From Frigoribacterium sp. PhB116 (GTDB lineage: Bacteria; Actinomycetota; Actinomycetes; Actinomycetales; Microbacteriaceae), in the NCBI RefSeq assembly GCF_004364285.1, contig NZ_SOBE01000001.1, forward strand, positions 248,001-312,000: DNA of 64,000 nucleotides, given 5' to 3'. Shown here piece by piece: positions 9,039 through 20,513 of this stretch (the stretch's first letter is position 1; the number at the start of each line of letters is the position of its first letter). The position numbers and the translations under genes are program-made. The notes under the pieces were generated by a model, which was given only the letters and a program-made list of their open reading frames with translations, was not told the DNA's origin and ran no database searches.

Positions 9039-10093
9039 GAGGCTGCTCCCCCGCTCGTGGCGGCACGGGAGCCCGCGGAGGAACGGCCCGGGGCGGCGTC
9101 GACGGGATGGTCCGCAGCGAGGTCGCGGAGGCGCGACGCCACCAGGTCGCGCAGGTCGTCGGGCGCGAGCACGACGACCTCGGGCCCGAACGACGTCAGC
9201 TCCTCGGCCAGGACCTGGCGGTCGCTGTAGTGCACGAGCAGCACGTCGTCGTCGCCCTGCACGGTGCCGCGTCGTGCGCCGAGGCGCGTGCGAGCGTCCG
9301 AGTGCGGGGCGGCGCGGACGGTGGCCGTGTTCTGCTCCCACAGCCGGTCGAGGCCCTCCAGCGCGGAGTCGGCGGTGGCGTCCGCGGGGCGCGCGAACGC
9401 CTTCGTCGTGACGGTCACCGGGCCGACGATGCGCGACAGCAGGAAGTTCTTGCGCGACGACGTGTCGGGCTCGACGACGGACACCATCCACCGGCCCTGG
9501 TGCTGGACCAGCGCGAAGGGCGCCACCTCTCGACGACGGGGCGCCGCCTCCCCCGGCTTGAGGTAGTCGAAGCGCACGACGACGCCGCGGTCCAGGGCGG
9601 TGCGCAGCGGCTCGAAGGCGGCGTCGCGACTGCGGACCCGCGGGGCGTAGGCGAGCTCGGGGACGCTCGTCGCGCCTCCCAGGGACCGCAGCTTGAGCAG
9701 CGCGCGGCGGGACTCGGCCGAGAGGGTGCCCTCGCGCCACACCATGCCCGCGAGCGTGAGCAGGGCCGTCTCCTCCGGCGAGAAGGAGATGTCGACGGGG
9801 AGCTCGTAGTCGCCGCGGAGGATGCGGTAGCGCAGGAGGTGGTTGTCACCGGCCGCGGCAGGGTCGTCGACGGTCTCGAGGGGCACCCCGAGCTCGCGGA
9901 TGTCGTCCTTGTCACGCTCGAACTGCCGCTCGAGGGCCGCGTTGTCGCCGCCGGCGACGTACTTCTGCCGGTAGCCCTGGACGGTGGACAGGACCTCGGT
10001 CTTCGTCAGGCCCGCGTCGGTCGCGAGGAGGGCGAGGACGAGGCTGAAGAGGCGTTCCTCGACGGGGATGCGCGGAGCGCGGACGGCTGCCAC
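9035..10093 (-). CDS. pafB: WYL-domain transcriptional regulator PafB
   Basis: 352 residues. The N-terminal helix-turn-helix (RLFSLVLALLATDAGLTKTEVL) and central WYL domain (RREVAPFALVQHQGRWMVSVVEPD) match PafB, the partner of PafC. Despite the name (proteasome accessory factor) the family is mainly a DNA-damage regulator. Its usual upstream neighbour pafA is not present here; an FKBP lipoprotein gene lies there instead, 74 bp away. Confidence 0.92.
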   Translation of the reverse strand: MAAVRAPRIPVEERLFSLVLALLATDAGLTKTEVLSTVQGYRQKYVAGGDNAALERQFERDKDDIRELGVPLETVDDPAAAGDNHLLRYRILRGDYELPVDISFSPEETALLTLAGMVWREGTLSAESRRALLKLRSLGGATSVPELAYAPRVRSRDAAFEPLRTALDRGVVVRFDYLKPGEAAPRRREVAPFALVQHQGRWMVSVVEPDTSSRKNFLLSRIVGPVTVTTKAFARPADATADSALEGLDRLWEQNTATVRAAPHSDARTRLGARRGTVQGDDDVLLVHYSDRQVLAEELTSFGPEVVVLAPDDLRDLVASRLRDLAADHPVDAAPGRSSAGSRAATSGGAAS

Positions 10094-10167
10094 GGGTCGA
10101 TCCTAGGACACGCCCGCGAGCCCCGCGGCCCGGAGGAGGGGACGGCGGGGCGACACGGGACGGCGGG

Positions 10168-11097
10168 TCAGAGGGCGCCCAGGACGTCGAAGACGTAGAC
10201 GAGCGGCTGAGGGGCGCCGGCCGTCTCGTCGGCGGGCACGACGACCATCACCTGCGAGCCGATCGCGGTGCCCACGAGCGCGTCGCGGATCGGGCCGGGG
10301 ATCTGCTCGTCCGCGAGCGGCAGCGACGTGGCCGACCCTCCGTCGGTCCACGACGAGGTCGCGACGGTCGAGGGCGAGGCCCACGTCACGGCGGTGAACT
10401 GCACGACGGCGGTGTCGTCCGCGGCCAGCTCGCGGCCGGAGCCGTCGAGGACGAGGTGCGACTCAGGCGACGTGGGGGCCTCCGACGCGGGGACCGTCAC
10501 GCCGGGGGCGCCGTCCGGGGCGCGGACGACGGCGGGCATGCCCTGCGCCCCGAGCACGGGGCGGCCGTTCGCCTTGGCGAGGAAGGACTGGCGGATGTCG
10601 ACGATCGCGACGTAGGCCGCGTCGGGGGCGTCGTCGGTGGCGCCGGCGCCGCCGTTGACCGACGCCGACAGCTCGGAGGCCTTGATGGCGACGGCGACGC
10701 GCGAGCCCACCCGTGAGCACTCGAGGGCGGAGGCGAGCGGAGCCAGGGCGCTGCCGCCGACGGTGATGGGCGCGTTCAGGCTGCCGTCGTAGCCCGAGTC
10801 CTCGACCTCGGCGCCGGTGGTGCCGTCGTAGAGGGTGTAGTCGATGATGACCGGCGTGCCGTCGAGGATGCGGTCGCCGGTGCCCTCGATCAGGGTCGAG
10901 ACCTGCGTCTCGGTCGTGACGATCGGGCTCGGCACCTGGGCGTCGGGCTTCTCGCCGAAGGCGCCGGTGGCGGTGACGACCGAGGCGGCGTCGCCCGTGG
11001 GCGGGCACCCGGCGGAGCCCGGCGCGGGGGTCGTCGCGCACGCGGTCAGCGAGGCCAGCAGGCCGACGGTCACGACGAGGGCGGGGATCTTGCGCAC
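10168..11097 (-). CDS. FKBP-type peptidyl-prolyl isomerase lipoprotein
   Basis: 309 residues. A lipoprotein signal (MRKIPALVVTVGLLASLTAC, lipobox Cys20) precedes two FKBP-like repeats, one from about residue 70 (TLIEGTGDRILDGTPVIIDY, PITVGGSALAPLASAL, VGSRVAVAI) and one near the C-terminus (DDTAVVQFTAVTW, IPGPIRDALVGTAIGSQVMV). It is predicted to fold or isomerise exported proteins at the outer face of the membrane. Several aromatic active-site residues of classical FKBPs are not obvious, so activity is uncertain. It sits between trmI and pafB. Confidence 0.87.
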   Translation of the reverse strand: MRKIPALVVTVGLLASLTACATTPAPGSAGCPPTGDAASVVTATGAFGEKPDAQVPSPIVTTETQVSTLIEGTGDRILDGTPVIIDYTLYDGTTGAEVEDSGYDGSLNAPITVGGSALAPLASALECSRVGSRVAVAIKASELSASVNGGAGATDDAPDAAYVAIVDIRQSFLAKANGRPVLGAQGMPAVVRAPDGAPGVTVPASEAPTSPESHLVLDGSGRELAADDTAVVQFTAVTWASPSTVATSSWTDGGSATSLPLADEQIPGPIRDALVGTAIGSQVMVVVPADETAGAPQPLVYVFDVLGAL

Positions 11098-11164
11098 GGA
11101 GGCTCTTTCCTGGGCTGCGGCCGGGGGCCGCGACTGGCGGGTCGCTGGTGATGCGGAGGACAGC

Positions 11165-14030
<2,866 letters not shown>

Positions 14031-14103
14031 CCCCGGCCCCCGGCCCACTGCCCCCGACCATTGATCAGGGCGTGCTCCAGGTGGGGTCCGCGCGCGACGT
14101 CGG

Positions 14104-15234
14104 CTAGCGCCGACGCCAGGCCTGGCGGAGCGAGGTCGTGCCGCCCGTGCGGAGCAGCGACCCCTCGTAGAGGCGCGCGGCGACCAGCACCACCGCGACG
14201 GCGCCGACGACGAGCAGCGCGAGGGCCGTGAGCGGCTGCCAGACCGGGACCCCGCCCTCGAGCACCATCCGCACCGGCATCGCGACCGGTGCGCTGAACG
14301 GGACGAACGAGAGCGCGGTCAAGGCCGGGCCGGGCGAGTTCACGAACACGGTCGCGAAGAACGGCAGCATCACGACGAGCTGGACCGGCGTCGTCGTCGA
14401 GCCCAGGTCCTCGATGCGCGACACGAGGGCCCCGGCGACGGCCCACATGCCCGCGAGCAGCAGGAAGCCCGCGACGAAGAACGGCACGTACCAGCCGACG
14501 GCCGCGGCCAGGGACGGCAGGAGCTCGGCGGGCAGCGCGTCGGCCCGGCCCGAGAGCGCCAGGCCCCCGAGCGCGACCGCGGCGAGGACGGCCGTCTGGG
14601 CGATCGCCAGGGCGGCGGCGCCGACGACCTTGCCCGCGAGCAGCGTGCGCACCGGGACCGCGGCGACGAGGATCTCGACGACGCGGGTCTGTTTCTCCTC
14701 CACCACGCTCTGCGCGATGCTGAGGCCGAAGAGCAACGACGTCGTCATGAAGAGGATGCCGAAGGCGAGCGGCGCGAAGACGGCGACCAGCGGGTCGGCG
14801 TCGGCGGGCTCGAGCAGCTCGACCGGCGACGCCTCGCTGACGCCCAGCACGAGCACCGACGAGACGGACTCGAGGGCCACGACGCGGAGCCCGGTCGGCG
14901 AGTCCGCATCCGGCAGCACGGCCGCGTCCACGTCGCCCGAGCGGACCGCCGCCGTGGCCTCGTCGTCCGACGAGGTCGCGACGGCCTCCGCGCCGGCCGC
15001 CTCGACGACGTCGGCGGTGCGCGCGTCCAGCACCGCCACGCGGTCGGGGCCGCCCGACAGCAGGGCCGGGACGCCGAGCGCGGCACCGATGAGCACGAGC
15101 ATGACGACGCCGCTGACGATGAAGGCGCGATCGCGCAGCTTGACCGCCATCTCGCGTCGGGCGACGACCCACAGGAGCCCCCGAGCCCCGCGGCGGTCGG
15201 CGGCCGGGCCGGCGACGGGTCGGACGGGCGTCAT
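14104..15234 (-). CDS. ABC-2 type exporter permease (NatB-like)
   Basis: 376 residues. An N-terminal helix after LWVVARREMAVKLRDRAF is followed by a large extracytoplasmic domain (about residues 55-200) and five or six further helices in the C-terminal half. The motif VVEEKQTRVVEILVAAVP is typical of ABC-2 permeases of the NatB type. The ATG overlaps the ATPase stop (ATGA), so both are made from one message. Probable substrates are drugs or ions, but none can be named from sequence. Confidence 0.88.
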   Translation of the reverse strand: MTPVRPVAGPAADRRGARGLLWVVARREMAVKLRDRAFIVSGVVMLVLIGAALGVPALLSGGPDRVAVLDARTADVVEAAGAEAVATSSDDEATAAVRSGDVDAAVLPDADSPTGLRVVALESVSSVLVLGVSEASPVELLEPADADPLVAVFAPLAFGILFMTTSLLFGLSIAQSVVEEKQTRVVEILVAAVPVRTLLAGKVVGAAALAIAQTAVLAAVALGGLALSGRADALPAELLPSLAAAVGWYVPFFVAGFLLLAGMWAVAGALVSRIEDLGSTTTPVQLVVMLPFFATVFVNSPGPALTALSFVPFSAPVAMPVRMVLEGGVPVWQPLTALALLVVGAVAVVLVAARLYEGSLLRTGGTTSLRQAWRRR

Positions 15235-16115
15235 CGGACGACCTCCTCGAAGATCTCGGCGAGCCGGGGCAGGACGGGGTGGAACGAGCGCACCGGCCCG
15301 CGCCGCAGCCCCGCCGCGAGCACGGCCTGGTCGTCGACCCCGGCGGCGAGCTCGACGAGGGACACGGGGCCGTCGAGCTCGACGACCGTCACCCCCGGCT
15401 CGTCGCGCAGCCAGCCCGCGTCGTCGTCGACGACGATGCGCCAGCGAGCCCGGGCGAACCGGGCCTGCAGCTCGTGCCTCGGCCCGGCGGCGCGGACGGT
15501 CCCGTCCGCGATCACGACCAGGTCGTCGCACAGTCGCTCGACGACGTCGAGCTGGTGGCTCGAGAACAGCACGGGGACCCCCGCCGACGCCCGTTCACGG
15601 AGCACCGCGACGACCACGTCGACGGCGATCGGGTCGAGGCCGGAGAAGGGCTCGTCGAGGACCAGCATCCGTGGCTCGTGGACGAGGGCCGCCGCGATCT
15701 GGACACGCTGCTGGTTGCCGAGCGAGAGGCTGTCGAGCTCGTCCCGTGCCCGGTCGGCCAGGCCCAGCCGGTCCAGCACCTCGAGCGAGCGGCGCTTCGC
15801 CGCGGCTCGGCCGACGCCGTGCAGCCGCGCGAGGTAGACGAGCTGGTCGACGACGGTCATCTTCGGGTACAGGCCCCGCTCCTCCGGCATGTAGCCGAAG
15901 CTGCGGCGCACCTCGTCGCCGAGCGGGGCCCCGTCCCACCGGACCTCGCCCGAGTCTGCGGCGAGCACGCCGAGGACGATGCGCATCGTCGTGGTCTTGC
16001 CCGCGCCGTTGGCCCCGACGAAGCCGGTCAGTCGCCCGTCGGCGACGTCGAACGAGACGTCGTCGAGCGCGGTCCGGCCGCCGAACGACCGTCGGACGTG
16101 GTCGAGCTGGAGCAC
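15231..16115 (-). CDS. ABC exporter ATP-binding protein
   Basis: 294 residues. Walker A GANGAGKTTT, signature LSLGNQQRVQ, Walker B MLVLDEPFSGLDP and the H-loop FSSHQLDVVE are all present, with a C-terminal extension of about 90 residues typical of NatA/DrrA-type exporter ATPases. It is first in a two-gene unit with the permease. Downstream of the HK/RR pair (118-bp gap, same strand), so the exporter may be a target of that two-component system. Confidence 0.92.
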   Translation of the reverse strand: MLQLDHVRRSFGGRTALDDVSFDVADGRLTGFVGANGAGKTTTMRIVLGVLAADSGEVRWDGAPLGDEVRRSFGYMPEERGLYPKMTVVDQLVYLARLHGVGRAAAKRRSLEVLDRLGLADRARDELDSLSLGNQQRVQIAAALVHEPRMLVLDEPFSGLDPIAVDVVVAVLRERASAGVPVLFSSHQLDVVERLCDDLVVIADGTVRAAGPRHELQARFARARWRIVVDDDAGWLRDEPGVTVVELDGPVSLVELAAGVDDQAVLAAGLRRGPVRSFHPVLPRLAEIFEEVVR

Positions 16116-16233
16116 GGGCCCTCCCTCCGGGCAGCACCGGGCTGCCCTGTGGCGTCAGCCGTCGTCGGCCGTCGCCCCCAGCGTAGGAGGCGGCGCAGAC
16201 CCGGCGCGTCCGACGGGCGGCGGAGCCGGCGCC

Positions 16234-16959
16234 CTAGCGGGGCCCGTCGCCGGGGACGACGACCCCGTTCTCGTAGGCGAAGACGACCGCTGCCGTGCGG
16301 TCGCGCAGCCCGAGCTTCGTGAGCACGTTGGACACGTGCGTCTTGACGGTCGCATCGCCGAGGAACAGGTCACGCGCGATCTCGGCGTTCGAGCAGCCCG
16401 TGGCCATGCGGTCGAGCACCTCGCGCTCGCGGTCGGTGAGCCCGGCGAGCCGAGGGCTCGGCACGATCACGGGCACGACTGCCTCGGCGATGGCGGCCGC
16501 GACGACCCGGCGGGTCAGCTCGGGGGCGAGGAGCGCGTCGCCGCGGTGCACGACGGCGATCGCCTCGATCAGCTCCTCCGGGCTGGACGTCTTGAGCAGG
16601 AAGCCGCTGGCCCCGGCACGCAGTGCACGGAACAGGTACTCGCCGCGGCCGAAGGTCGTGAGCACCAGCACGGCCGGGCCGCCGGGCGCCGCGGCCTCGA
16701 GGAGGCGACGCGTCGCCTCCAGCCCGTCGATGCCGGGCATCTCGACGTCCATCACGATCACGTCCGGAGACGTCGAGGCGGCCAGCGCCACGGCCTCGAG
16801 GCCGTCCCTGGCCTCGCCCACGACGACGACGTCGGGAGCGGTCTCGAGGATGATCCGGAAGCCGGCGCGGACGAGGTCCTGGTCGTCGGCGAGGAGGACC
16901 CTGACCGGGCGCGTGGCGTCGGGGTCGGGAGCGTGGGGGGCAGGGGCGTCGACGGTCAT
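16234..16959 (-). CDS. LuxR/NarL-type response regulator
   Basis: 241 residues. Receiver domain with acidic pocket LLADDQD, phospho-acceptor Asp in VIVMDVEMPG and conserved Lys in FLLKTSS, then a LuxR-type HTH (LTDREREVLDRMATGCSNAEIA ... VKTHVSNVLTKLGLRDR). The ATG is coupled to the kinase stop (ATGA), which fixed the start. It probably regulates genes nearby, the ABC exporter being the obvious candidate. Confidence 0.93.
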   Translation of the reverse strand: MTVDAPAPHAPDPDATRPVRVLLADDQDLVRAGFRIILETAPDVVVVGEARDGLEAVALAASTSPDVIVMDVEMPGIDGLEATRRLLEAAAPGGPAVLVLTTFGRGEYLFRALRAGASGFLLKTSSPEELIEAIAVVHRGDALLAPELTRRVVAAAIAEAVVPVIVPSPRLAGLTDREREVLDRMATGCSNAEIARDLFLGDATVKTHVSNVLTKLGLRDRTAAVVFAYENGVVVPGDGPR

Positions 16960-18287
16960 CGTGCGGGTGCCTCTCGAGTGCGGGGCCGGGCGGGGTCCTC
17001 GGCTGCGGCGACGGTCGCCGTGCGGACGGCGGGCAGCACGGCCCGGACCCGGTAGCCGCCCTTGGCGTGCGGGCCGACGTGCAGCTCGCCGCCGTGCAGG
17101 TCGACCCGTTCGCGCATCCCGCGCTGACCGAGGCCCGAACCGGCCGAGCCGTGCTGCTGCGTCGACGAGGAGGCGGCTCCGCCCACCCCGTCGTCGGTCA
17201 CCTCGACCTCGACGGCGCGGTCGCGGTATCGCAGGCGGACGTCGGCGACGCCGGCCGAGGCGTGCTTCAGGGTGTTGGTCAGCGCCTCCTGGACGACTCG
17301 GAACAGGGTGACGCCGACGCTGTCGGGCACGTCGAAGCGTTCGCCGTGGGTGCTGAACCGGACGTCCAGGCCGAGTCGGCGGGTGTCGGCCACGAGCTGC
17401 GGGAGGGCGGAGAGCCCGGTCGGGCCGTCGTGCAGGGTGCCGTCCTGGGCGCGCAGCACGGTGAGCATCCGCTCCAGCTCGTCGATCGCGGTGCGCGCCG
17501 TGGACTCGACGGCGCCGAGCGCGCCGCTCGCGATCTCGGGCTGGTGGAGCGTTCGTCGCGCCGCACCTGCCTGGATGGCGATCACGGCGACGTGGTGCGC
17601 GACGACGTCGTGCAGCTCGCGGGCGATGCGTGCGCGCTCCTCGCCGATCGCGCGGTCGGCCACGAGTTCCTGGGCGGCACGGAGGTCGACCCCGGCGCGC
17701 TCGAGGGCGCGGCGGCGGGCGGCGGAGACCCGGGACGACCGGCCGAACCAGACGGCCGACACGAAGAAGAGCAGGTTGAGGACGAACGAGTACACGACGC
17801 CGGCGACGGTCGACGACAGGACCGGGTCGCCCTGCTGGAGGGGGCCGAGGACGGCGACGCCGAACCAGCCGAGCACGGCGACCGTCACGACCGCGCTGCC
17901 GACCAGGGCCGCCCGCCGCGAGCGGGCCCACGCGTTGGCCGTGTAGACGACGAGGAACTCGACGATGGACGGCGCCGTGGAGTCGGGGTACCCGCGCAGC
18001 TGGCTGAGGACGAGGACGGCGCTCACCACCACCATGACGGAGAGCGGGGCGCGCCTGCGCAGCGCGGTCGGCGCGCAGAGGGCGACGAGCCAGGCGATCG
18101 CCTCGAGGGGCGGGGCCGTGCTGACGTCGGAGTCCTCGACGGCGACCGACGCGAGCCACCAGGTCACCAGCCCGAGGCCGAGGAGGGCCGCGGCGAGCCA
18201 GACGTCGCCTCGGGCCTGCCGTCGGGTGAGGGGGCCGGGGCGCCAGACGGTCTCGTCCCCGTCGGCGGGGCAGACGGGGGCAGACAT
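16956..18287 (-). CDS. NarL-family sensor histidine kinase
   Basis: 443 residues from the ATG giving MSAPVCPADGD. Four to six N-terminal membrane helices with short loops are followed by the HisKA_3 motif ERARIARELHDVVAHHVAVI (phospho-acceptor His) and a HATPase_c domain ending in DDGVGG and GLGQRGMRERV. A TATACT -10 box lies 7 bases before this ATG, so a leaderless transcript is likely and an upstream in-frame extension is rejected. The short extracytoplasmic loops suggest an intramembrane-sensing kinase, which often pairs with ABC exporters. Confidence 0.91.
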   Translation of the reverse strand: MSAPVCPADGDETVWRPGPLTRRQARGDVWLAAALLGLGLVTWWLASVAVEDSDVSTAPPLEAIAWLVALCAPTALRRRAPLSVMVVVSAVLVLSQLRGYPDSTAPSIVEFLVVYTANAWARSRRAALVGSAVVTVAVLGWFGVAVLGPLQQGDPVLSSTVAGVVYSFVLNLLFFVSAVWFGRSSRVSAARRRALERAGVDLRAAQELVADRAIGEERARIARELHDVVAHHVAVIAIQAGAARRTLHQPEIASGALGAVESTARTAIDELERMLTVLRAQDGTLHDGPTGLSALPQLVADTRRLGLDVRFSTHGERFDVPDSVGVTLFRVVQEALTNTLKHASAGVADVRLRYRDRAVEVEVTDDGVGGAASSSTQQHGSAGSGLGQRGMRERVDLHGGELHVGPHAKGGYRVRAVLPAVRTATVAAAEDPARPRTREAPAR

Positions 18288-18294
18288 CCCCGTC

Positions 18295-18300
18295 AGTATA
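18295..18300 (-). promoter_or_regulatory. -10 element (TATACT) of a leaderless histidine-kinase promoter
   Basis: TATACT on the minus strand with a 7-nt gap to the kinase ATG. No good -35 is visible. A 5-bp inverted repeat GCGAC-ACATG-GTCGC lies just upstream and could be an operator. Confidence 0.55.
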
Positions 18301-18389
18301 TCAGCGACCATGTGTCGCGAGCTTCCGTCACGGATGCCTGCAGGGTCGGAGATCGGCGACGCCGCGCCCGGCCCCGGGGCAGGCACCTG

Positions 18390-19649
18390 TCAGCGTCGGA
18401 GGTCGATCCCCAGCAGGGCGGCCACCGCGTCGACGTCGACGGCCGTCGCGGGTCGACCGGCTGCGACGTGGTCGTCGACGGCCCGGATGGCGCGGGGCGT
18501 GTCTAGGTCGTCGGCGAGGGCGGCGCGCAGGAGCGCGAGCAGCGGGGTCGTCCCCGCCCCCGCTTCCTGCGGTCCGACGCCGTGCGCCCAGGCCGTCCAG
18601 CGCTCGAGACGCGCCTCGGCGTCGGCGAGGTCGTCGTCGAGCCACTCCCAGTCGGACCGCCAGTGGTGCGCGGTGATGGCGAGGCGGACCGCACGGGCGT
18701 CCCGGCCGGCGGAGACGAGCTCGCTCACCTTGACGAGGTTGCCGAGCGACTTGCTCATCTTCTCGCCCTGGTAGGCGACCATCCCGCTGTGTGCCCACTG
18801 CCGGGCCGACGGCTCGCCGGTGATCGACGTGGCGTGGGCGGTGCTCATCTCGTGGTGGGGGAAGACGAGGTCGCTGCCGCCGCCGGCCACGGTGGCCGTC
18901 GCGCCGAGGTGCTGCTCGGCGATGACGGTGCACTCGATGTGCCAGCCGGGCCGGCCAGGGCCCACCGACGACGGCCAGGACGGCTCGTCGGCACGGGCCG
19001 CACGCCAGAGCAGCGGGTCGAGCGGGTCGCGCTTGCCGGCGCGGTCGGGGTCTCCCCCCCGCTCGGCGAAGAAGCGGGCCATGGTCGGGGCGTCGTAGCG
19101 GCTCTCGAGGCCGAGGTGCCAAGAGGTGTCGCGCTCGGCGCCGCGGACGTCGAAGTAGACGTCGTCGCCGGCCTCGGAGCCCGGGGTCTCGACCCGGTAG
19201 GCGACGCCCGAGTCGATCAGGCCCGCGACGGCGTCCGCCACGTCTCCCACGACGTCGGTCACCGCGACGTAGTGCTCCGGCGGGACGACGGCGAGGTGCT
19301 CCATGTCCGAGCGGAAGAGGTCGGTCTGCGACGCGGCGAGGGCCCGCCAGTCGACGCCCGTCGCCGTGGCGCGCTCGAGGAGCGGGTCGTCGACGTCGGT
19401 CGTGTTCTGCGCGTAGGTCACCCGCAGGCCCGCGTCGCGCCAGACGCGCACGAGCGAGTCGAAGGCGAGGTAGGTGCTGGCGTGACCGAGGTGCGTCGCG
19501 TCGTAGGGCGTGATCCCGCAGACGTACAGGGTCGCGGCGCCGTCGACCGGCCGGGTCGTCACGAAGGAGGCGGTGGCCGTGTCCCAGAGGGCGGGCACCG
19601 GCCCGTCGCCCGGCAGGCTCGGCACCGTGGGCGCGTTCCAGGACCTCAT
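18390..19649 (-). CDS. mshC: Mycothiol ligase (cysteine:GlcN-Ins ligase)
   Basis: 419 residues. A class I tRNA-synthetase fold resembling CysRS: LYVCGITPYDATHLGHAST holds the HIGH-like motif and zinc-binding Cys, TYAQNTTDVDDPLLERA follows, and KMSKSLGNLV is the KMSKS loop. The N-terminal RSWNAPTVPSLPGDGP block and lack of an anticodon-binding region identify MshC rather than CysRS. It adds cysteine to GlcN-Ins in mycothiol synthesis. Its ATG is coupled to the uppP stop (ATGA). Confidence 0.94.
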   Translation of the reverse strand: MRSWNAPTVPSLPGDGPVPALWDTATASFVTTRPVDGAATLYVCGITPYDATHLGHASTYLAFDSLVRVWRDAGLRVTYAQNTTDVDDPLLERATATGVDWRALAASQTDLFRSDMEHLAVVPPEHYVAVTDVVGDVADAVAGLIDSGVAYRVETPGSEAGDDVYFDVRGAERDTSWHLGLESRYDAPTMARFFAERGGDPDRAGKRDPLDPLLWRAARADEPSWPSSVGPGRPGWHIECTVIAEQHLGATATVAGGGSDLVFPHHEMSTAHATSITGEPSARQWAHSGMVAYQGEKMSKSLGNLVKVSELVSAGRDARAVRLAITAHHWRSDWEWLDDDLADAEARLERWTAWAHGVGPQEAGAGTTPLLALLRAALADDLDTPRAIRAVDDHVAAGRPATAVDVDAVAALLGIDLRR

Positions 19650-20488
19650 GCCGCCACCACGCCCGTGCCGAGCAGGACCAGCAGGACGCCGCCGAGCAGG
19701 ATGCGGTACACGACGAAGGGCAGGAAGCTGCGCTTCGAGATGTAGTTCATGAAGAAGGCGATCACGACGAACCCGACGACGAACGCCACGAACGTCGCGG
19801 CCAGGGTCTCGCCGAGCGAGTAGGGGCCGGGCTCGCTGAAGCTCTGGACCAGCTCGAAGAGGCCGCTGCCGAAGACCGCGGGCACGGCGAGGAGGAACGA
19901 GAACCGCGCCGCTGCGGGGCGCGTGTAGCCGAGGCTCAGCGCGGCGGTGGTCGTCGCGCCCGAACGGGAGACGCCGGGGAAGAGCGCGAGCACCTGGGCG
20001 ACGCCCACGGCGATGCCGTGGCCGTAGGTCATCTCGTCGAAGCGGGCCGTCTTCTTGCCGAGCCGGTCGGCGAGGCCGAGCAGCACGCCGAACACGATCA
20101 GCACGATCGCGACGATCCAGAGCGAGCGGAAGACGGTGCGGATGTACTCCTGCGCGAAGTACCCCACCAGCACGATCGGGACCGTGCCGATGATGACGAG
20201 CCAGCCCATCCGGACGTCGGGGTCGGTGCGGGGGATCTTCCCGGTGATCCCCTGGAACCAGCGGGTCACGATCCGCGTGATGTCGCCCCAGAAATAGATC
20301 ACGACGGCGAGCTCGGTGCCGAGCTGCGTGATGGCGGTGAACGTCGCACCCGGGTCGAAGGCCGCGGCGGCGTCGGGGTCGGAGAAGAAGAGGCCGACGA
20401 GGCGCAGGTGCGCGCTCGACGAGATGGGGAGGAACTCCGTCAGGCCCTGGACGAGGCCGAGCAGGAGTGCCTGGAGGAGATGCTCCAC
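19646..20488 (-). CDS. uppP: Undecaprenyl-diphosphatase
   Basis: 280 residues from GTG (VEHLLQALLLGLVQGLTEFLP), with AGAAGGG upstream; an in-frame ATG further up has no such site. The BacA motifs are present: LGLVQGLTEFLPISSSAHL, and the second PGVSRSG region LALFPGVSRSGATTTAALSLG. It has about seven or eight membrane segments. It dephosphorylates undecaprenyl diphosphate to recycle the carrier lipid for cell-wall and polysaccharide synthesis. Confidence 0.95.
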   Translation of the reverse strand: MEHLLQALLLGLVQGLTEFLPISSSAHLRLVGLFFSDPDAAAAFDPGATFTAITQLGTELAVVIYFWGDITRIVTRWFQGITGKIPRTDPDVRMGWLVIIGTVPIVLVGYFAQEYIRTVFRSLWIVAIVLIVFGVLLGLADRLGKKTARFDEMTYGHGIAVGVAQVLALFPGVSRSGATTTAALSLGYTRPAAARFSFLLAVPAVFGSGLFELVQSFSEPGPYSLGETLAATFVAFVVGFVVIAFFMNYISKRSFLPFVVYRILLGGVLLVLLGTGVVAA

Positions 20489-20513
20489 GCGGGGTGCCCT
20501 TCTGGTGGGGGTG

